Shown: positions 8,224 through 15,244, numbered from the stretch's first letter. The stretch is DNA of 30,765 nt from CANHEE01 sp043777755 (GCA_043777755.1 JAYWHK010000086.1:1-30765), one strand, 5' to 3'. The notes: generated from the letters alone by a model not told the origin. Numbers and translations: made by a program.

Positions 8224-8415
8224 TTATCCTTTTGAACCTGGACGTTTTCCTCTGTTATCCCAAGGGCCGCCAGCACTATCAACCGTAGTTGGGTCTGTAG
8301 TGGGATCTGTAACGATAGTGGTATCAGTTGTAGAGGTTGTGCCGCCTTTGATGCGAGCCGCTTTTGATGTGCTTAGTGTGTTAAGCGAAAATTTTAAATT
8401 GTTTAATGATTTCAT
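8224..8415 (-). CDS. Small double-glycine-leader peptide, type A, copy 1
   Basis: This gene encodes 63 residues. The leader MKSLNNLKFSLNTLSTSKAA followed by RIKGG ends in Gly24-Gly25, like the GG-type natural product precursors of Bacteroidota. After GG comes a Thr/Asp/Pro-rich stretch and then a C-terminal block GGPWDNRGKRPGSKG, identical to the block in the paralogue at 9215-9388. The start is supported by near-identical DNA around both ATGs (TTTCGCACA just before the start in each). It has no Cys, so thioether chemistry is unlikely. It lies 101 bases after the type B gene with no promoter box between, so the two are probably cotranscribed. The function is unknown: a secreted signal peptide, a bacteriocin-like peptide or a RiPP precursor are possibilities. 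Confidence 0.8.
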   Translation of the reverse strand: MKSLNNLKFSLNTLSTSKAARIKGGTTSTTDTTIVTDPTTDPTTVDSAGGPWDNRGKRPGSKG

Positions 8416-8516
8416 TGTGCGAAAATTTTAAAATTAAAAAAAGTGTGTTCTAATGGAGTAAAAGTGCAATAAGGTGTTTTTTAGTTCAAACGTCTTTTAT
8501 TGGTATATTCCAATTT

Positions 8517-8660
8517 TAAACTTGAGCGAACCAATCCTTTTGGATTTGCGCCAGGTCTTCTGCGTTTGTCTTCAATACCACCCATGAGTTTTAATTGTTG
8601 CTCATCAGTCAGAAACTCCTCAGTTGAGAAGTAATCAGAGAGCGACTTCATTTTGTCCAT
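8517..8660 (-). CDS. Small double-glycine-leader peptide, type B, copy 1
   Basis: This gene encodes 47 residues. The leader ends EQQLKLMGG (Gly27-Gly28) and is followed by IEDKRRRPGANPKGLVRSS. Copy 2 at 9468-9641 aligns without gaps from the first Met through the GG and on through IEDKRxRPG, which supports this start over the internal Met4 and shows the frame is under selection. The predicted mature peptide would be about 19 residues and strongly basic. It is the first gene of cassette 1, about 60 bases below a TAnnTTTG box at 8728-8735. The gene is too short for routine gene calling. Its function is unknown. Confidence 0.78.
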
Positions 8661-8727
8661 GATTTTGAATAGTTTTGGTAAAAAATTATTTTTTAGTCAC
8701 ATAAGGCGTAATTCCTTAATTGTAGTT

Positions 8728-8735
8728 CAAAGATA
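8728..8735 (-). promoter_or_regulatory. -7 box of peptide cassette 1
   Basis: The minus strand reads AAGAATGTATCTTTG ending in TATCTTTG (TAnnTTTG). The matching box of cassette 2 (9721-9728) is embedded in AAGAATGTACTTTTG, so the sequence around the box is conserved too. A TTAAGGA follows shortly downstream in both copies. Confidence 0.7.
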
Positions 8736-8884
8736 CATTCTTATCTACGAATAAATTTTGCTAAAATGTCATTTTAGCAACATGGTTAATACTTTTTTTT
8801 TATAAAAAAATAAATAATAATTGTTGTAAGTACTTGATTTTCTATTTTTTATAAAAAAATAAAAATAATAATATTTTTAAAAAA

Positions 8885-8901
8885 TGTGACATAATTGCGT
8901 A
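8885..8901 (-). promoter_or_regulatory. Conserved 17-bp motif upstream of cassette 1
   Basis: The minus strand reads TACGCAATTATGTCACA. The corresponding site of cassette 2 (9880-9896) reads TGCGCAATCTTGTCACA. The distance to the -7 box is 150 bp here and 152 bp in cassette 2, while the DNA in between has diverged. It may be a regulator-binding site or a remnant of the duplication. Confidence 0.45.
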
Positions 8902-8921
8902 ATGTTATTTTTTAAAAAAAT

Positions 8922-9146
8922 CTTAGTGTACAGAAATTCGTGCTGCCTATGAAGTTGCTTATGTTTCATAATTCTGCACGCAGATTTACACAGATGATGC
9001 TCCGCATCACTCACGTATTTTCGCTGATTTTTCATGTAGGCAATCCGTGAAAATCCGTGAGTGAAATCAATTTATTGATTTTATCTGCGAAAATCTGTGT
9101 GCGAAAATACGCTTAGTTTGCAAGCACGAGATTTCGGACACTAAAG
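8922..9146. repeat. 225-bp imperfect palindromic element (MITE-like)
   Basis: The ends are imperfect terminal inverted repeats (CTTAGTGTACAGAAATTCGT at the left; the right end in reverse reads TTTAGTGTCCGAAATCTCGT). Inner arms also match in inverted order (GCACGCAGATTTACACAGAT at about 8976-8995 against the complement of about 9083-9102). Inside are small perfect hairpins (GATGC-TCC-GCATC; AAATCAA-TTTA-TTGATTT) and a direct repeat of AATCCGTGA. It has no ORF. Similar 'CAGATT.ACACAGATT / AATCCGTGAAAATCCGTGA' sequences are, from general knowledge, dispersed in many bacterial genomes. It sits between the two peptide cassettes. Confidence 0.7.
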
Positions 9147-9164
9147 AAAAAAATTAAAAGAACC

Positions 9165-9206
9165 AAATAAAAAAGCCGCTTCCATAAAGAAGCGGCTTTT
9201 TTATTT
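9165..9206 (-). terminator. Terminator after peptide cassette 2
   Basis: A perfect 18-bp stem (9165-9182 with 9189-9206) has a core of AGCCGCTTC, a six-base loop, and A/T tails on both sides. It starts 9 bases after the stop codon of the type A copy 2 gene on the minus strand. Confidence 0.9.
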
Positions 9207-9214
9207 GCCTATGA

Positions 9215-9388
9215 TTACCCTTTTGAACCTGGGCGTTTTCCTCTGTTGTCCCAAGGTCCACCTACGCTATCAGCTGTATCATTAGGGGCAGGAGGTGGAG
9301 GTGTCGAATTAGTTCCACCTTTTATGAAAGCTGCCTTTGAGCTGCTTAATATGGTTAGTGATTGTTTTAGATTATTTAATGATTTCAT
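9215..9388 (-). CDS. Small double-glycine-leader peptide, type A, copy 2
   Basis: This gene encodes 57 residues and is a paralogue of the gene at 8224-8415. The leader MKSLNNLKQSLTILSSSKAA plus FIKGG has Gly24-Gly25. It is followed by a short TNSTPPPPAPNDT linker and the invariant GGPWDNRGKRPGSKG end. The linker differs in length and composition between copies while both ends are conserved, which argues that leader and C-terminal block are the functional parts. It follows the type B copy 2 gene by 79 bases. Its function is unknown; an additional cleavage after the second Gly-Gly could release a 13-residue basic peptide, but that is speculation. Confidence 0.78.
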   Translation of the reverse strand: MKSLNNLKQSLTILSSSKAAFIKGGTNSTPPPPAPNDTADSVGGPWDNRGKRPGSKG

Positions 9389-9467
9389 TGTGCGAAAGTT
9401 TTTTTAGTAAAAAATTTTGGTTAAATTAAAGAAAATAATGAAGTGCGTAAATTAAAAAACTAAAAGA

Positions 9468-9641
9468 CTAAGGCTTAGTAGGGCAGTGTGAATTGTTGTT
9501 GCCTGATTTGTGTCCTGAGTTGTTGTTAGAGCCAGGACGCTTGCGCTTGTCTTCGATGCCGCCTGTGAGCTTCAATTGCTGCTCGTTGCTGATAAATTCA
9601 GTAGGCAAGAAATTTTTAGAAAGTTCTTTTAAATTGTTCAT
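9468..9641 (-). CDS. Small double-glycine-leader peptide, type B, copy 2
   Basis: This gene encodes 57 residues. The leader MNNLKELSKNFLPTEFISNE continues with QQLKLTGG (Gly27-Gly28), then IEDKRKRPGS and an Asn/Ser/Gly/His-rich tail containing one Cys near the end (SHCPTKP). It aligns without gaps to the type B copy 1 up to the RPG motif; the tails then diverge fully. It is the first gene of cassette 2, about 75 bases below its promoter. It has no modifying enzyme or dedicated transporter nearby. Its function is unknown. Confidence 0.78.
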   Translation of the reverse strand: MNNLKELSKNFLPTEFISNEQQLKLTGGIEDKRKRPGSNNNSGHKSGNNNSHCPTKP

Positions 9642-9720
9642 CTTTGTAAATTGCGTTTGGTTAATAATTAATTTTTTAAGTCGTAGTAAGAGTAAGAAGC
9701 TATCTCCTTAACTACTTTCA

Positions 9721-9728
9721 CAAAAGTA
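9721..9728 (-). promoter_or_regulatory. -7 box of peptide cassette 2
   Basis: The minus strand reads TACTTTTG (TAnnTTTG) in the same AAGAATGTA context as cassette 1. It is 80 bases upstream of the type B start codon. Confidence 0.7.
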
Positions 9729-9879
9729 CATTCTTTATAAATGTAAATAAATACCTAAAATTGCAATTTGTTAACATAGTATAGTTTGATTTATAGCAAT
9801 TTAAAAGTTTGGTAAATTTTATAATAGTTTGATTATCATGTTTTTATATAATTTTTTTCGATTTAATTTATTTTTTAGA

Positions 9880-9896
9880 TGTGACAAGATTGCGCA
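9880..9896 (-). promoter_or_regulatory. Conserved 17-bp motif upstream of cassette 2
   Basis: This is the partner of 8885-8901 (13 of 17 positions identical). It lies 152 bp upstream of the -7 box. Confidence 0.45.
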
Positions 9897-9967
9897 CGAA
9901 TTTTTTTTGAAATAATTTTAATATCTAAAAAATGATTATTTATTTTCATTTTTAATATATAATATAT

Positions 9968-9975
9968 TATCTTTG
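9968..9975 (+). promoter_or_regulatory. Putative -7 box for the outer-membrane protein operon
   Basis: TATCTTTG, a perfect TAnnTTTG, is the only such box in this orientation noticed between here and the gene at 10214. It implies a long 5' leader. Confidence 0.5.
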
Positions 9976-10134
9976 CGAAATATTTAAACCAAATAGAAAA
10001 ACGCCTTAAAAAATACTCACACAGCAAATTTTTTTTTATTGTTCGCAATAGAACAACCATTGCCGTGTACCTTTCTTAAGTTGCTTTTCAACAGAATCTC
10101 TCAGTTTTTTCCAAAATTTGAAGTAAATCAAAGG

Positions 10135-10166
10135 TTTATACAATAGATATTGCGCTATTGTATAAA
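10135..10166 (+). promoter_or_regulatory. Perfect 12-bp hairpin in the 5' leader
   Basis: TTTATACAATAG (10135-10146) and its exact complement (10155-10166) flank an eight-base loop, 47 bases before the start codon. It may be a leader RNA structure, an attenuator or an operator. No T-run follows, so a simple terminator is less likely. Confidence 0.4.
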
Positions 10167-10213
10167 AACTATTTGTATCAACTGATTATTTAATTTTTCA
10201 AACATATATCATC

Positions 10214-10963
10214 ATGTTTCAACCTTATTTTTTTTCCTTGAAAAAAAGTTTGTTTGGTGGTGCGATGTTTTTACTGACGCTGACTGCAAAAGCGCAAGTA
10301 ACTGACTCTACCGCATTAAAAACCAAACACAAAATGCACGCTTCGCTGGGCATTCAAGCGGGATCAAATGCCTTAGGCGGTATTGATTTTGCCATTAATG
10401 TAGCCAAATTTTTGAATATCCGACTCGGATACAACTATTTGGCACTATCACAACCTTCTTACAAGCCCAATCTTTCCAATTTTGGATTGGATTTTAAAGA
10501 GATTCAAGATGTTGTCAATATTGCAACAAAAGTGAATTTTTCTAATGCCAACTTGATTGCAGAGTTTTTACCAACTAAAAAACAACGCCTTCGTTTGGCA
10601 CTTGGTGTTGGTTATATGCTTGGTAGCGACAACATCGAAGGGAAAATGACGACTTCGGCTTCTGTCAGAAAAGATGGTTTTGAGATTACGCCAAGTGATA
10701 TTGGCTCATTGTCTATCACTGCGGCAACAAAATCTAAGATTTTACCTTACGTAGGTATTGGTTTTGGTAGAACTATTCCTAAAAAGCGTGTTTCTTTTAG
10801 TGTTGATATGGGAACATACTACATGAATTCTCTACAATTCAAAGTATCTGGAACGGAAATGTTGAGTGACAATGCTCACAATGGAGAGATTTTGACCCGC
10901 AATTTAGCACCATACAAGTGGTATCCCGTAGGGAATATGCGCTTGGGAGTTAGACTTTTTTAA
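10214..10963 (+). CDS. Outer-membrane beta-barrel protein, function unknown
   Basis: This 249-residue protein has an N-terminal signal peptide ending in TAKAQ, a typical Bacteroidota signal peptidase I site. The rest is rich in alternating hydrophobic/polar segments with aromatic ends (IRLGYNYLAL, LRLALGVGYML, LPYVGIGFG, VSFSVDMGTYYM) and finishes with MRLGVRLF, the aromatic C-terminus of a barrel strand. This is typical of small porin-like or outer-membrane beta-barrel proteins. It is followed after 23 bases by a lipoprotein gene, so the two probably act together at the outer membrane. The substrate is unknown. Confidence 0.8.
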   Translation: MFQPYFFSLKKSLFGGAMFLLTLTAKAQVTDSTALKTKHKMHASLGIQAGSNALGGIDFAINVAKFLNIRLGYNYLALSQPSYKPNLSNFGLDFKEIQDVVNIATKVNFSNANLIAEFLPTKKQRLRLALGVGYMLGSDNIEGKMTTSASVRKDGFEITPSDIGSLSITAATKSKILPYVGIGFGRTIPKKRVSFSVDMGTYYMNSLQFKVSGTEMLSDNAHNGEILTRNLAPYKWYPVGNMRLGVRLF

Positions 10964-10986
10964 ACCTTTAAAATTTTTATAAAATT

Positions 10987-12672
10987 ATGAAAAAAACACA
11001 TAAAATATCGCTTTTTGCCTTTCTATTGGCTGCTTTATCAGTTGGATTATGGCAATGTACGACAAAAGAAGACTTAACCAAAGATTTACAAATCGTTGTG
11101 AAAAATGATTTGATTCGTATTCCTTTGAGTCTTCGTATTTTGGATTTAAATCCTGCGCCAGGCGCAACGACTTTTGCTCCACCAAAAGTAGAAATTACAG
11201 TTACTGGGCCAGATGCAGACAATATCTATACACCTGCCATTGAAAAAATCAGTGCGATTGGCTCGGTTTCTGGTGGTTTATTGGATATTGCTTTGAAAAA
11301 AGCCTTGATTCCAACAGCTCAAAAGCCTGTTAAATTCTCTTTGACCTTCAAAGCAGCTGGTTATTTGACAACGGTTCGTAGCTTTCAAATCGTAGATACT
11401 ACATTGCAAATGCAAGAAATTGGTATGATTAATTTGAGCCGTCCGCCACAAGGCGTTGCTGTTATCAACGCAACAGTTGATGTTGGTGCAAATGGTTTGA
11501 CTCAAGATGCTGTCATTAAAGGTGATTCTGTAAAAGTGGATATTCCGAAAGGAACTATTTTCAAAACTGCCAATGGCGAAGTTGTTACAGGTGCAGTAAG
11601 TGTACAATTGGTACAATTTTCACCAAATTCATTTGCTTCTTTGGAAGGTTATCCTGGTGGATTTTCTCCAAACAATGTCAAAGACAAATCTGGTAAAGAT
11701 TTGGGTGGTGGAAGTTTCCAAACACTTGGTTTTTTGGCTTTGGATATGAAAGCTGGCGACAAAGAAGTGAAAAATTTTGAAGGTGGCGAACTTAGCGTTA
11801 GTATGAACGTAAGTAACAACTTGAAAAATCCAAACAATAACAACGCCAACATGAAGCCTGGTGAAACTGTTCCGCTTTGGAGTTTGGACACTAAAACAGG
11901 TGAGTGGCAAGAAGAACAAGTGATTACAATGACAGGAACTGCGGCACAACCCGTAGCGACTTGGAAACAAAAACACTTGTCTTACTGGAATTTAGATTAT
12001 TTTTGGGGTTTCTGTTTTACTGGCAAAACGCTTGTTTTTCCATCAAATCTTCCTCCGAATTACTATTATGTAGAGTTTGTTGATAACGTTACAGGTTTTG
12101 TATATACTCGTAAATACCATTATATTGACAGAAATAGATCAGAAACGCTTGTGTTTGTACCAAATACACCAAACCAAGTCTATTTGCGTATCAGTAATGC
12201 TGCTTATGGTTATTTAGCTGGAAGCAATAACGCACCTGACCCAAATGCAGGTATTTTTTCATTCAGAACGAATAGTTTTGTAATGTGTGGTTCTGGTACA
12301 GTGAATTTGGTTTTGACACCAGCTCCTCAGGCAAGCACGACACCTACAATTACAGTAAGAGTAAGAGGTTATTGCCCTACAAATCCTAACTTGTTGGTTG
12401 GCCCAACAGTTGTTTTATGGTTCAAGCCAGCTGGTTCTTCTCCATTGAACTGGCGCTTACTTGGTCTCGTAAATGATGGTTATTTCCAAACGAATCTATT
12501 GGCAAAAGGTCAGGCTTATGACTTTATGGCGTTCAACGGACGCACGAATCAACAGATTCCGAATACGGACATTCCTGTAGAATTTAGAAAAATTCCTACG
12601 GAAAGTACAACCAATTATACGTATTTAATACCACCAATAGCATTACCACAAAGTATTTGTGATCTTTTTTAA
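10987..12672 (+). CDS. Large envelope lipoprotein, function unknown
   Basis: The 561-residue product begins with a lipoprotein signal (MKKTHKISLFAFLLAALSVG) and a lipobox with Cys24 (LWQC). The mature part is beta-rich. There is an Ig/carboxypeptidase-regulatory-like stretch at about 50-150 (VKFSLTFKAAGYLTTVRSF). A Gly/Asn-rich middle at about 185-300 has a phrase (VKVDIPKGTIF) like those in other Bacteroidota surface lipoproteins, and the C-terminal half carries Tyr/Pro-rich Ig-like segments. No catalytic motif is recognised. It is cotranscribed with the beta-barrel protein before it and ends at a strong terminator, suggesting a two-gene surface module. Confidence 0.75.
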   Translation: MKKTHKISLFAFLLAALSVGLWQCTTKEDLTKDLQIVVKNDLIRIPLSLRILDLNPAPGATTFAPPKVEITVTGPDADNIYTPAIEKISAIGSVSGGLLDIALKKALIPTAQKPVKFSLTFKAAGYLTTVRSFQIVDTTLQMQEIGMINLSRPPQGVAVINATVDVGANGLTQDAVIKGDSVKVDIPKGTIFKTANGEVVTGAVSVQLVQFSPNSFASLEGYPGGFSPNNVKDKSGKDLGGGSFQTLGFLALDMKAGDKEVKNFEGGELSVSMNVSNNLKNPNNNNANMKPGETVPLWSLDTKTGEWQEEQVITMTGTAAQPVATWKQKHLSYWNLDYFWGFCFTGKTLVFPSNLPPNYYYVEFVDNVTGFVYTRKYHYIDRNRSETLVFVPNTPNQVYLRISNAAYGYLAGSNNAPDPNAGIFSFRTNSFVMCGSGTVNLVLTPAPQASTTPTITVRVRGYCPTNPNLLVGPTVVLWFKPAGSSPLNWRLLGLVNDGYFQTNLLAKGQAYDFMAFNGRTNQQIPNTDIPVEFRKIPTESTTNYTYLIPPIALPQSICDLF

Positions 12673-12691
12673 TTTTTTTAGTAAAAAAAAT

Positions 12692-12728
12692 AAAACCTTG
12701 CTGTACTCGATACAGCAAGGTTTTTTTT
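12692..12728 (+). terminator. Rho-independent terminator after the lipoprotein gene
   Basis: A perfect 14-bp stem (12692-12705 with 12711-12724) has a CTCGA loop and a run of eight Ts overlapping and following the stem. Confidence 0.92.
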
Positions 12729-13021
12729 GTTTACTCGTTACAAAGTCAGAACTACAAGAACAATAAAATGTTCACAACAATGATTACGAATGTAAGCAAT
12801 AGTTTAGTTTCGGTGTAGCTTTTAATCATGTTTTGCTTGTGTTTGATTGTCACAAAAATGGACAAATGAGTGAATTAAATTTTGGTTTGTTTTATTTTAT
12901 ATTGCATAAATAGTTAAAAAAAATGAATATGCAAAATAATTTATCCATTTTTTTTATATTTTTACCATAAAATATTTAATTAAGGTATTTTTTAAAAATA
13001 AAAAATAAATATTATTTATTT
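12729..13021. other. Intergenic region before the GMC oxidoreductase
   Basis: Apart from the possible small membrane peptide (12752-12829, minus) this is very AT-rich. I see no convincing TAnnTTTG box, hairpin or repeat between 12830 and the start codon at 13022. Confidence 0.5.
12752..12829 (-). CDS. Possible 25-residue single-helix membrane peptide
   Basis: The ORF starts at ATG 12829 and encodes MIKSYTETK followed by one hydrophobic stretch (LLLTFVIIVVNILLFL). The polar, positively charged N-terminus before an uninterrupted helix is what small membrane proteins look like. There is no strong promoter box or homology evidence, and a short hydrophobic ORF can arise by chance in AT-rich DNA. 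Confidence 0.28.
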   Translation of the reverse strand: MIKSYTETKLLLTFVIIVVNILLFL

Positions 13022-14986
13022 ATGAATATAAAAGCAACTCAATACCAATCGCTTAGTCGAATTTTCGATATTTTGATTCCTTCTATTGAAAAAAACAACG
13101 ACGAGCATAATTTTTGGAAAAGGAAGGCTTCTGATTTTAATGTTTTGGACAAAGCGTTGGAATTAATCAGTAATTTGAAGCTCGAAGATCAAGAAAATTT
13201 GCGTCAAGCATTTACTTTGATAGATTCCCCTTTGTTGGGATTGATTTGGTTGGGCCCGATGAAAGCAGCCCGTGATTTGAGCGATGTGCAGATAGAAAAA
13301 ATGTTGCAAAAATTAGCACAAAGTCCCATTTCAGATTTGCGTAATTTGTTAAACACACTCAAAAAACTGGCTGGAATCATTTATTTTGGAGCTTCCGACA
13401 AGGGCGCACTCAATCCAAATGCCAAGGCTATTGGCTACGAAGATGCGCTCAAAGAAAAACCGATTAATCGTAACAATATCAAGGTTTTAGAAGTAAAAAA
13501 AGATAGTAATTTAGAATGTGATGTAGTGATTGTTGGCAGTGGCGCAGGCGGTAGCATCATGGCGGCAGAATTGGCTAAAAAAGGTAAAAAAGTAATTGTC
13601 GTAGAGAAAGGAAATTATTTCCAAAACAGTGATTTCACCCAACGAGAATTGGATATGATTGCCAAATTGTACGAATCACAAGGCTTGATTACGTCCAAGT
13701 CTGGCAGTATTTCGATTTTGGCAGGAAGTAGTGTTGGCGGCGGCACGACCATCAACTGGGCAGGTTCGCTTCGTACACCCGATTTTGTTTTGGAGCAATG
13801 GGCAAAAGAATTTGACAATCCTCAATTTTTGGACAAAAAATACGTAGAAGGTTTTGATTTTATAGAAAAAAGAAACAACGTAAATAGCGATTTCAAACAC
13901 AATTTGCAAAATAAAATGCTTTTTGATGCCGCTGAAAAAACAGGTTTGAAAGCCGATTTGATTCCTCAAAACACCAAAAAACCAGACCATATCAGCGACG
14001 AAACATTTTGGAAAGCGCAAAGTTTTTCTTGTATTGGCGATGCTTACGGCATCAAACAATCTGCACCAGAAACTTTTTTAGCTGATGCTTGCGCTCACGG
14101 TGCTGAAATTTTACCCAATACTTATATTGATAAAATTTTGATAAAAAACGGCGAAGCTATTGGTGTTGAAGGTATTTGTAATCAATTCAAAATCAATATT
14201 TTAGCAAAAAAAGTGGTCGTTTCATCAGGCTCGCTTCATACACCAGCTTTGCTTTTGCGCAGTGGATTGCGACACGCAGAGATTGGTAAAAACTTATTTT
14301 TGCATCCTGTCGTTCCGATTATTGGGCGTTATGACGAGGAAATTTATCCTTGGTTTGGTCCGATGATGACCACGATTGTCAAAGACTTTGCACAAATAGA
14401 TGGAAATTATGGTTTTCGCATGGAATGTCCGCCCGTTCATCCAGGTTTGGCTTCGGTGATTACGACTTGGGAAAATGGAGAAAAGTTCAAAGATGAAATA
14501 CTGAACTTAAAACACGCAGGAATTTTTTTCCCTTTAGTTAGGGATAAAGTTGGTGGTCAGGTAAAATTAACGCCCAAATCCAAACAGCCCGAAATACATT
14601 ATACATTAAGCAGTTACGATAAAAAACACTTGCTAAAAGGTTTTGAAGAAGTGGTCAAGTTGCACATTGCCGCTGGTGCAAAACGGATTTCGATTCCGCA
14701 CAATCAGCAGTTGCATTTTTATCCAGAAAAAGAAAATTTTGAACAAATAAAGCAAAAAATACATTATCAGCCTTGGAAAACCAATTATTTTGGGCTGTAT
14801 TCGGCACATCAGATGGGAACAGCAAGAATGGGCGGAAAAGAAAATTGCCCAGTAAAGCCGAATGGTGAAACTCGAGAGGTCAAAAATTTGTTTATAGCAG
14901 ATGCAAGTCTTTTTCCAAGTGCAAGTGGCTCAAATCCAATGCTTTCTATTCAAGCATTGGCGTATTATGTAAGCCAATTTGTGTAA
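13022..14986 (+). CDS. GMC-family FAD oxidoreductase, long-chain alcohol oxidase-like
   Basis: The 654-residue protein has an N-terminal helical domain (about 1-130) of the kind found in long-chain fatty alcohol oxidases/dehydrogenases. The FAD-binding Rossmann motif DVVIVGSGAGG lies at 167-177 (GxGxxG from Gly172). GMC signatures follow: GSSVGGGTTINWAG, SSGSLHTPALLLRSGL, His596 in AHQMGTARMGG, and ADASLFPSASGSNPM with Asn638. His596 and Asn638 correspond to the conserved GMC active-site pair. It probably oxidises an alcohol to an aldehyde with FAD; the electron acceptor is unknown. There is no signal peptide, so it is cytoplasmic or membrane-associated. It is a single gene with convergent neighbours. 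Confidence 0.9.
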   Translation: MNIKATQYQSLSRIFDILIPSIEKNNDEHNFWKRKASDFNVLDKALELISNLKLEDQENLRQAFTLIDSPLLGLIWLGPMKAARDLSDVQIEKMLQKLAQSPISDLRNLLNTLKKLAGIIYFGASDKGALNPNAKAIGYEDALKEKPINRNNIKVLEVKKDSNLECDVVIVGSGAGGSIMAAELAKKGKKVIVVEKGNYFQNSDFTQRELDMIAKLYESQGLITSKSGSISILAGSSVGGGTTINWAGSLRTPDFVLEQWAKEFDNPQFLDKKYVEGFDFIEKRNNVNSDFKHNLQNKMLFDAAEKTGLKADLIPQNTKKPDHISDETFWKAQSFSCIGDAYGIKQSAPETFLADACAHGAEILPNTYIDKILIKNGEAIGVEGICNQFKINILAKKVVVSSGSLHTPALLLRSGLRHAEIGKNLFLHPVVPIIGRYDEEIYPWFGPMMTTIVKDFAQIDGNYGFRMECPPVHPGLASVITTWENGEKFKDEILNLKHAGIFFPLVRDKVGGQVKLTPKSKQPEIHYTLSSYDKKHLLKGFEEVVKLHIAAGAKRISIPHNQQLHFYPEKENFEQIKQKIHYQPWKTNYFGLYSAHQMGTARMGGKENCPVKPNGETREVKNLFIADASLFPSASGSNPMLSIQALAYYVSQFV

Positions 14987-15114
14987 GGGCGACAGAATCA
15001 CACACGCTGCATTTGTATCAATAAAAACAACTTAGCTACGTGTAAAATTAAAACGAAGTTTTAATTAAATTAGTGAAATTCGTGTAAATTTGTGTTTAAA
15101 AAATATACGCTAAG
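14987..15114. repeat. Decayed relative of the 225-bp palindromic element
   Basis: The stretch around 15083-15115 (GTAAATTTGTGTTTAAAAAA then TATACGCTAAGT) resembles the right arm of the element at 8922-9146 (TCTGTGTGCGAAAATACGCT then TAGT). A perfect small hairpin lies at 15046-15066. The match is partial and the remainder is not recognisable. Confidence 0.35.
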
Positions 15115-15227
15115 TACACTGTTTTTTTAGTTATTTAATGTTTGCTATTGTTTGAAATGGTTCTAACTAATTGAAAACCCAAATAATACAACAATTATAA
15201 ACAATAACAAACTTTTAAAACAATGTA
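15115..15227 (+). repeat. 113-bp MITE-like repeat, copy A
   Basis: This is an inverted copy of 19715-19827, with the same length and only a handful of differences. Its ends are short inverted repeats (TACACTG at left; TACATTG reading inward from the right), and internal GTTTGCTATTGTTT / AAACAATAACAAAC arms can pair. The flanks are CTAAG at left and TTAAG at right, a plausible 5-bp target duplication with one change. It has no coding capacity. It lies between the convergent GMC and isomerase genes. Confidence 0.8.
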
Positions 15228-15244
15228 TTAAGTTGTTTTAAGTC

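Larger units (their letters stand above)
9729..10213. other. Divergent intergenic region between peptide cassettes and outer-membrane operon
   Basis: On the left it contains the minus-strand control region of cassette 2. On the right it has a plus-strand TATCTTTG box (9968-9975) and then a leader of about 230 bases with two hairpins: a short one with a TTCG loop (TATTG-TTCG-CAATA, about 10037-10050) and a perfect 12-bp stem at 10135-10166. A 61-codon minus ORF at 9875-10060 overlaps the control elements, is low in complexity and is not believed. Confidence 0.5.

Noticed and set aside
8144..8431. 95-codon plus-strand ORF opposite the first type A peptide gene
   Set aside because: The minus-strand frame has a conserved paralogue at 9215-9388; the plus frame does not.
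8224..9641. Lanthipeptide or sactipeptide precursors
   Set aside because: Only one of four peptides has a Cys and there is no LanB/LanM or radical SAM gene in the window, so a thioether RiPP assignment is unsupported.
9875..10060. 61-codon minus-strand ORF
   Set aside because: Low-complexity Ile/Lys/Phe translation of AT-rich control DNA; overlaps the cassette 2 motif and a promoter box on the other strand.
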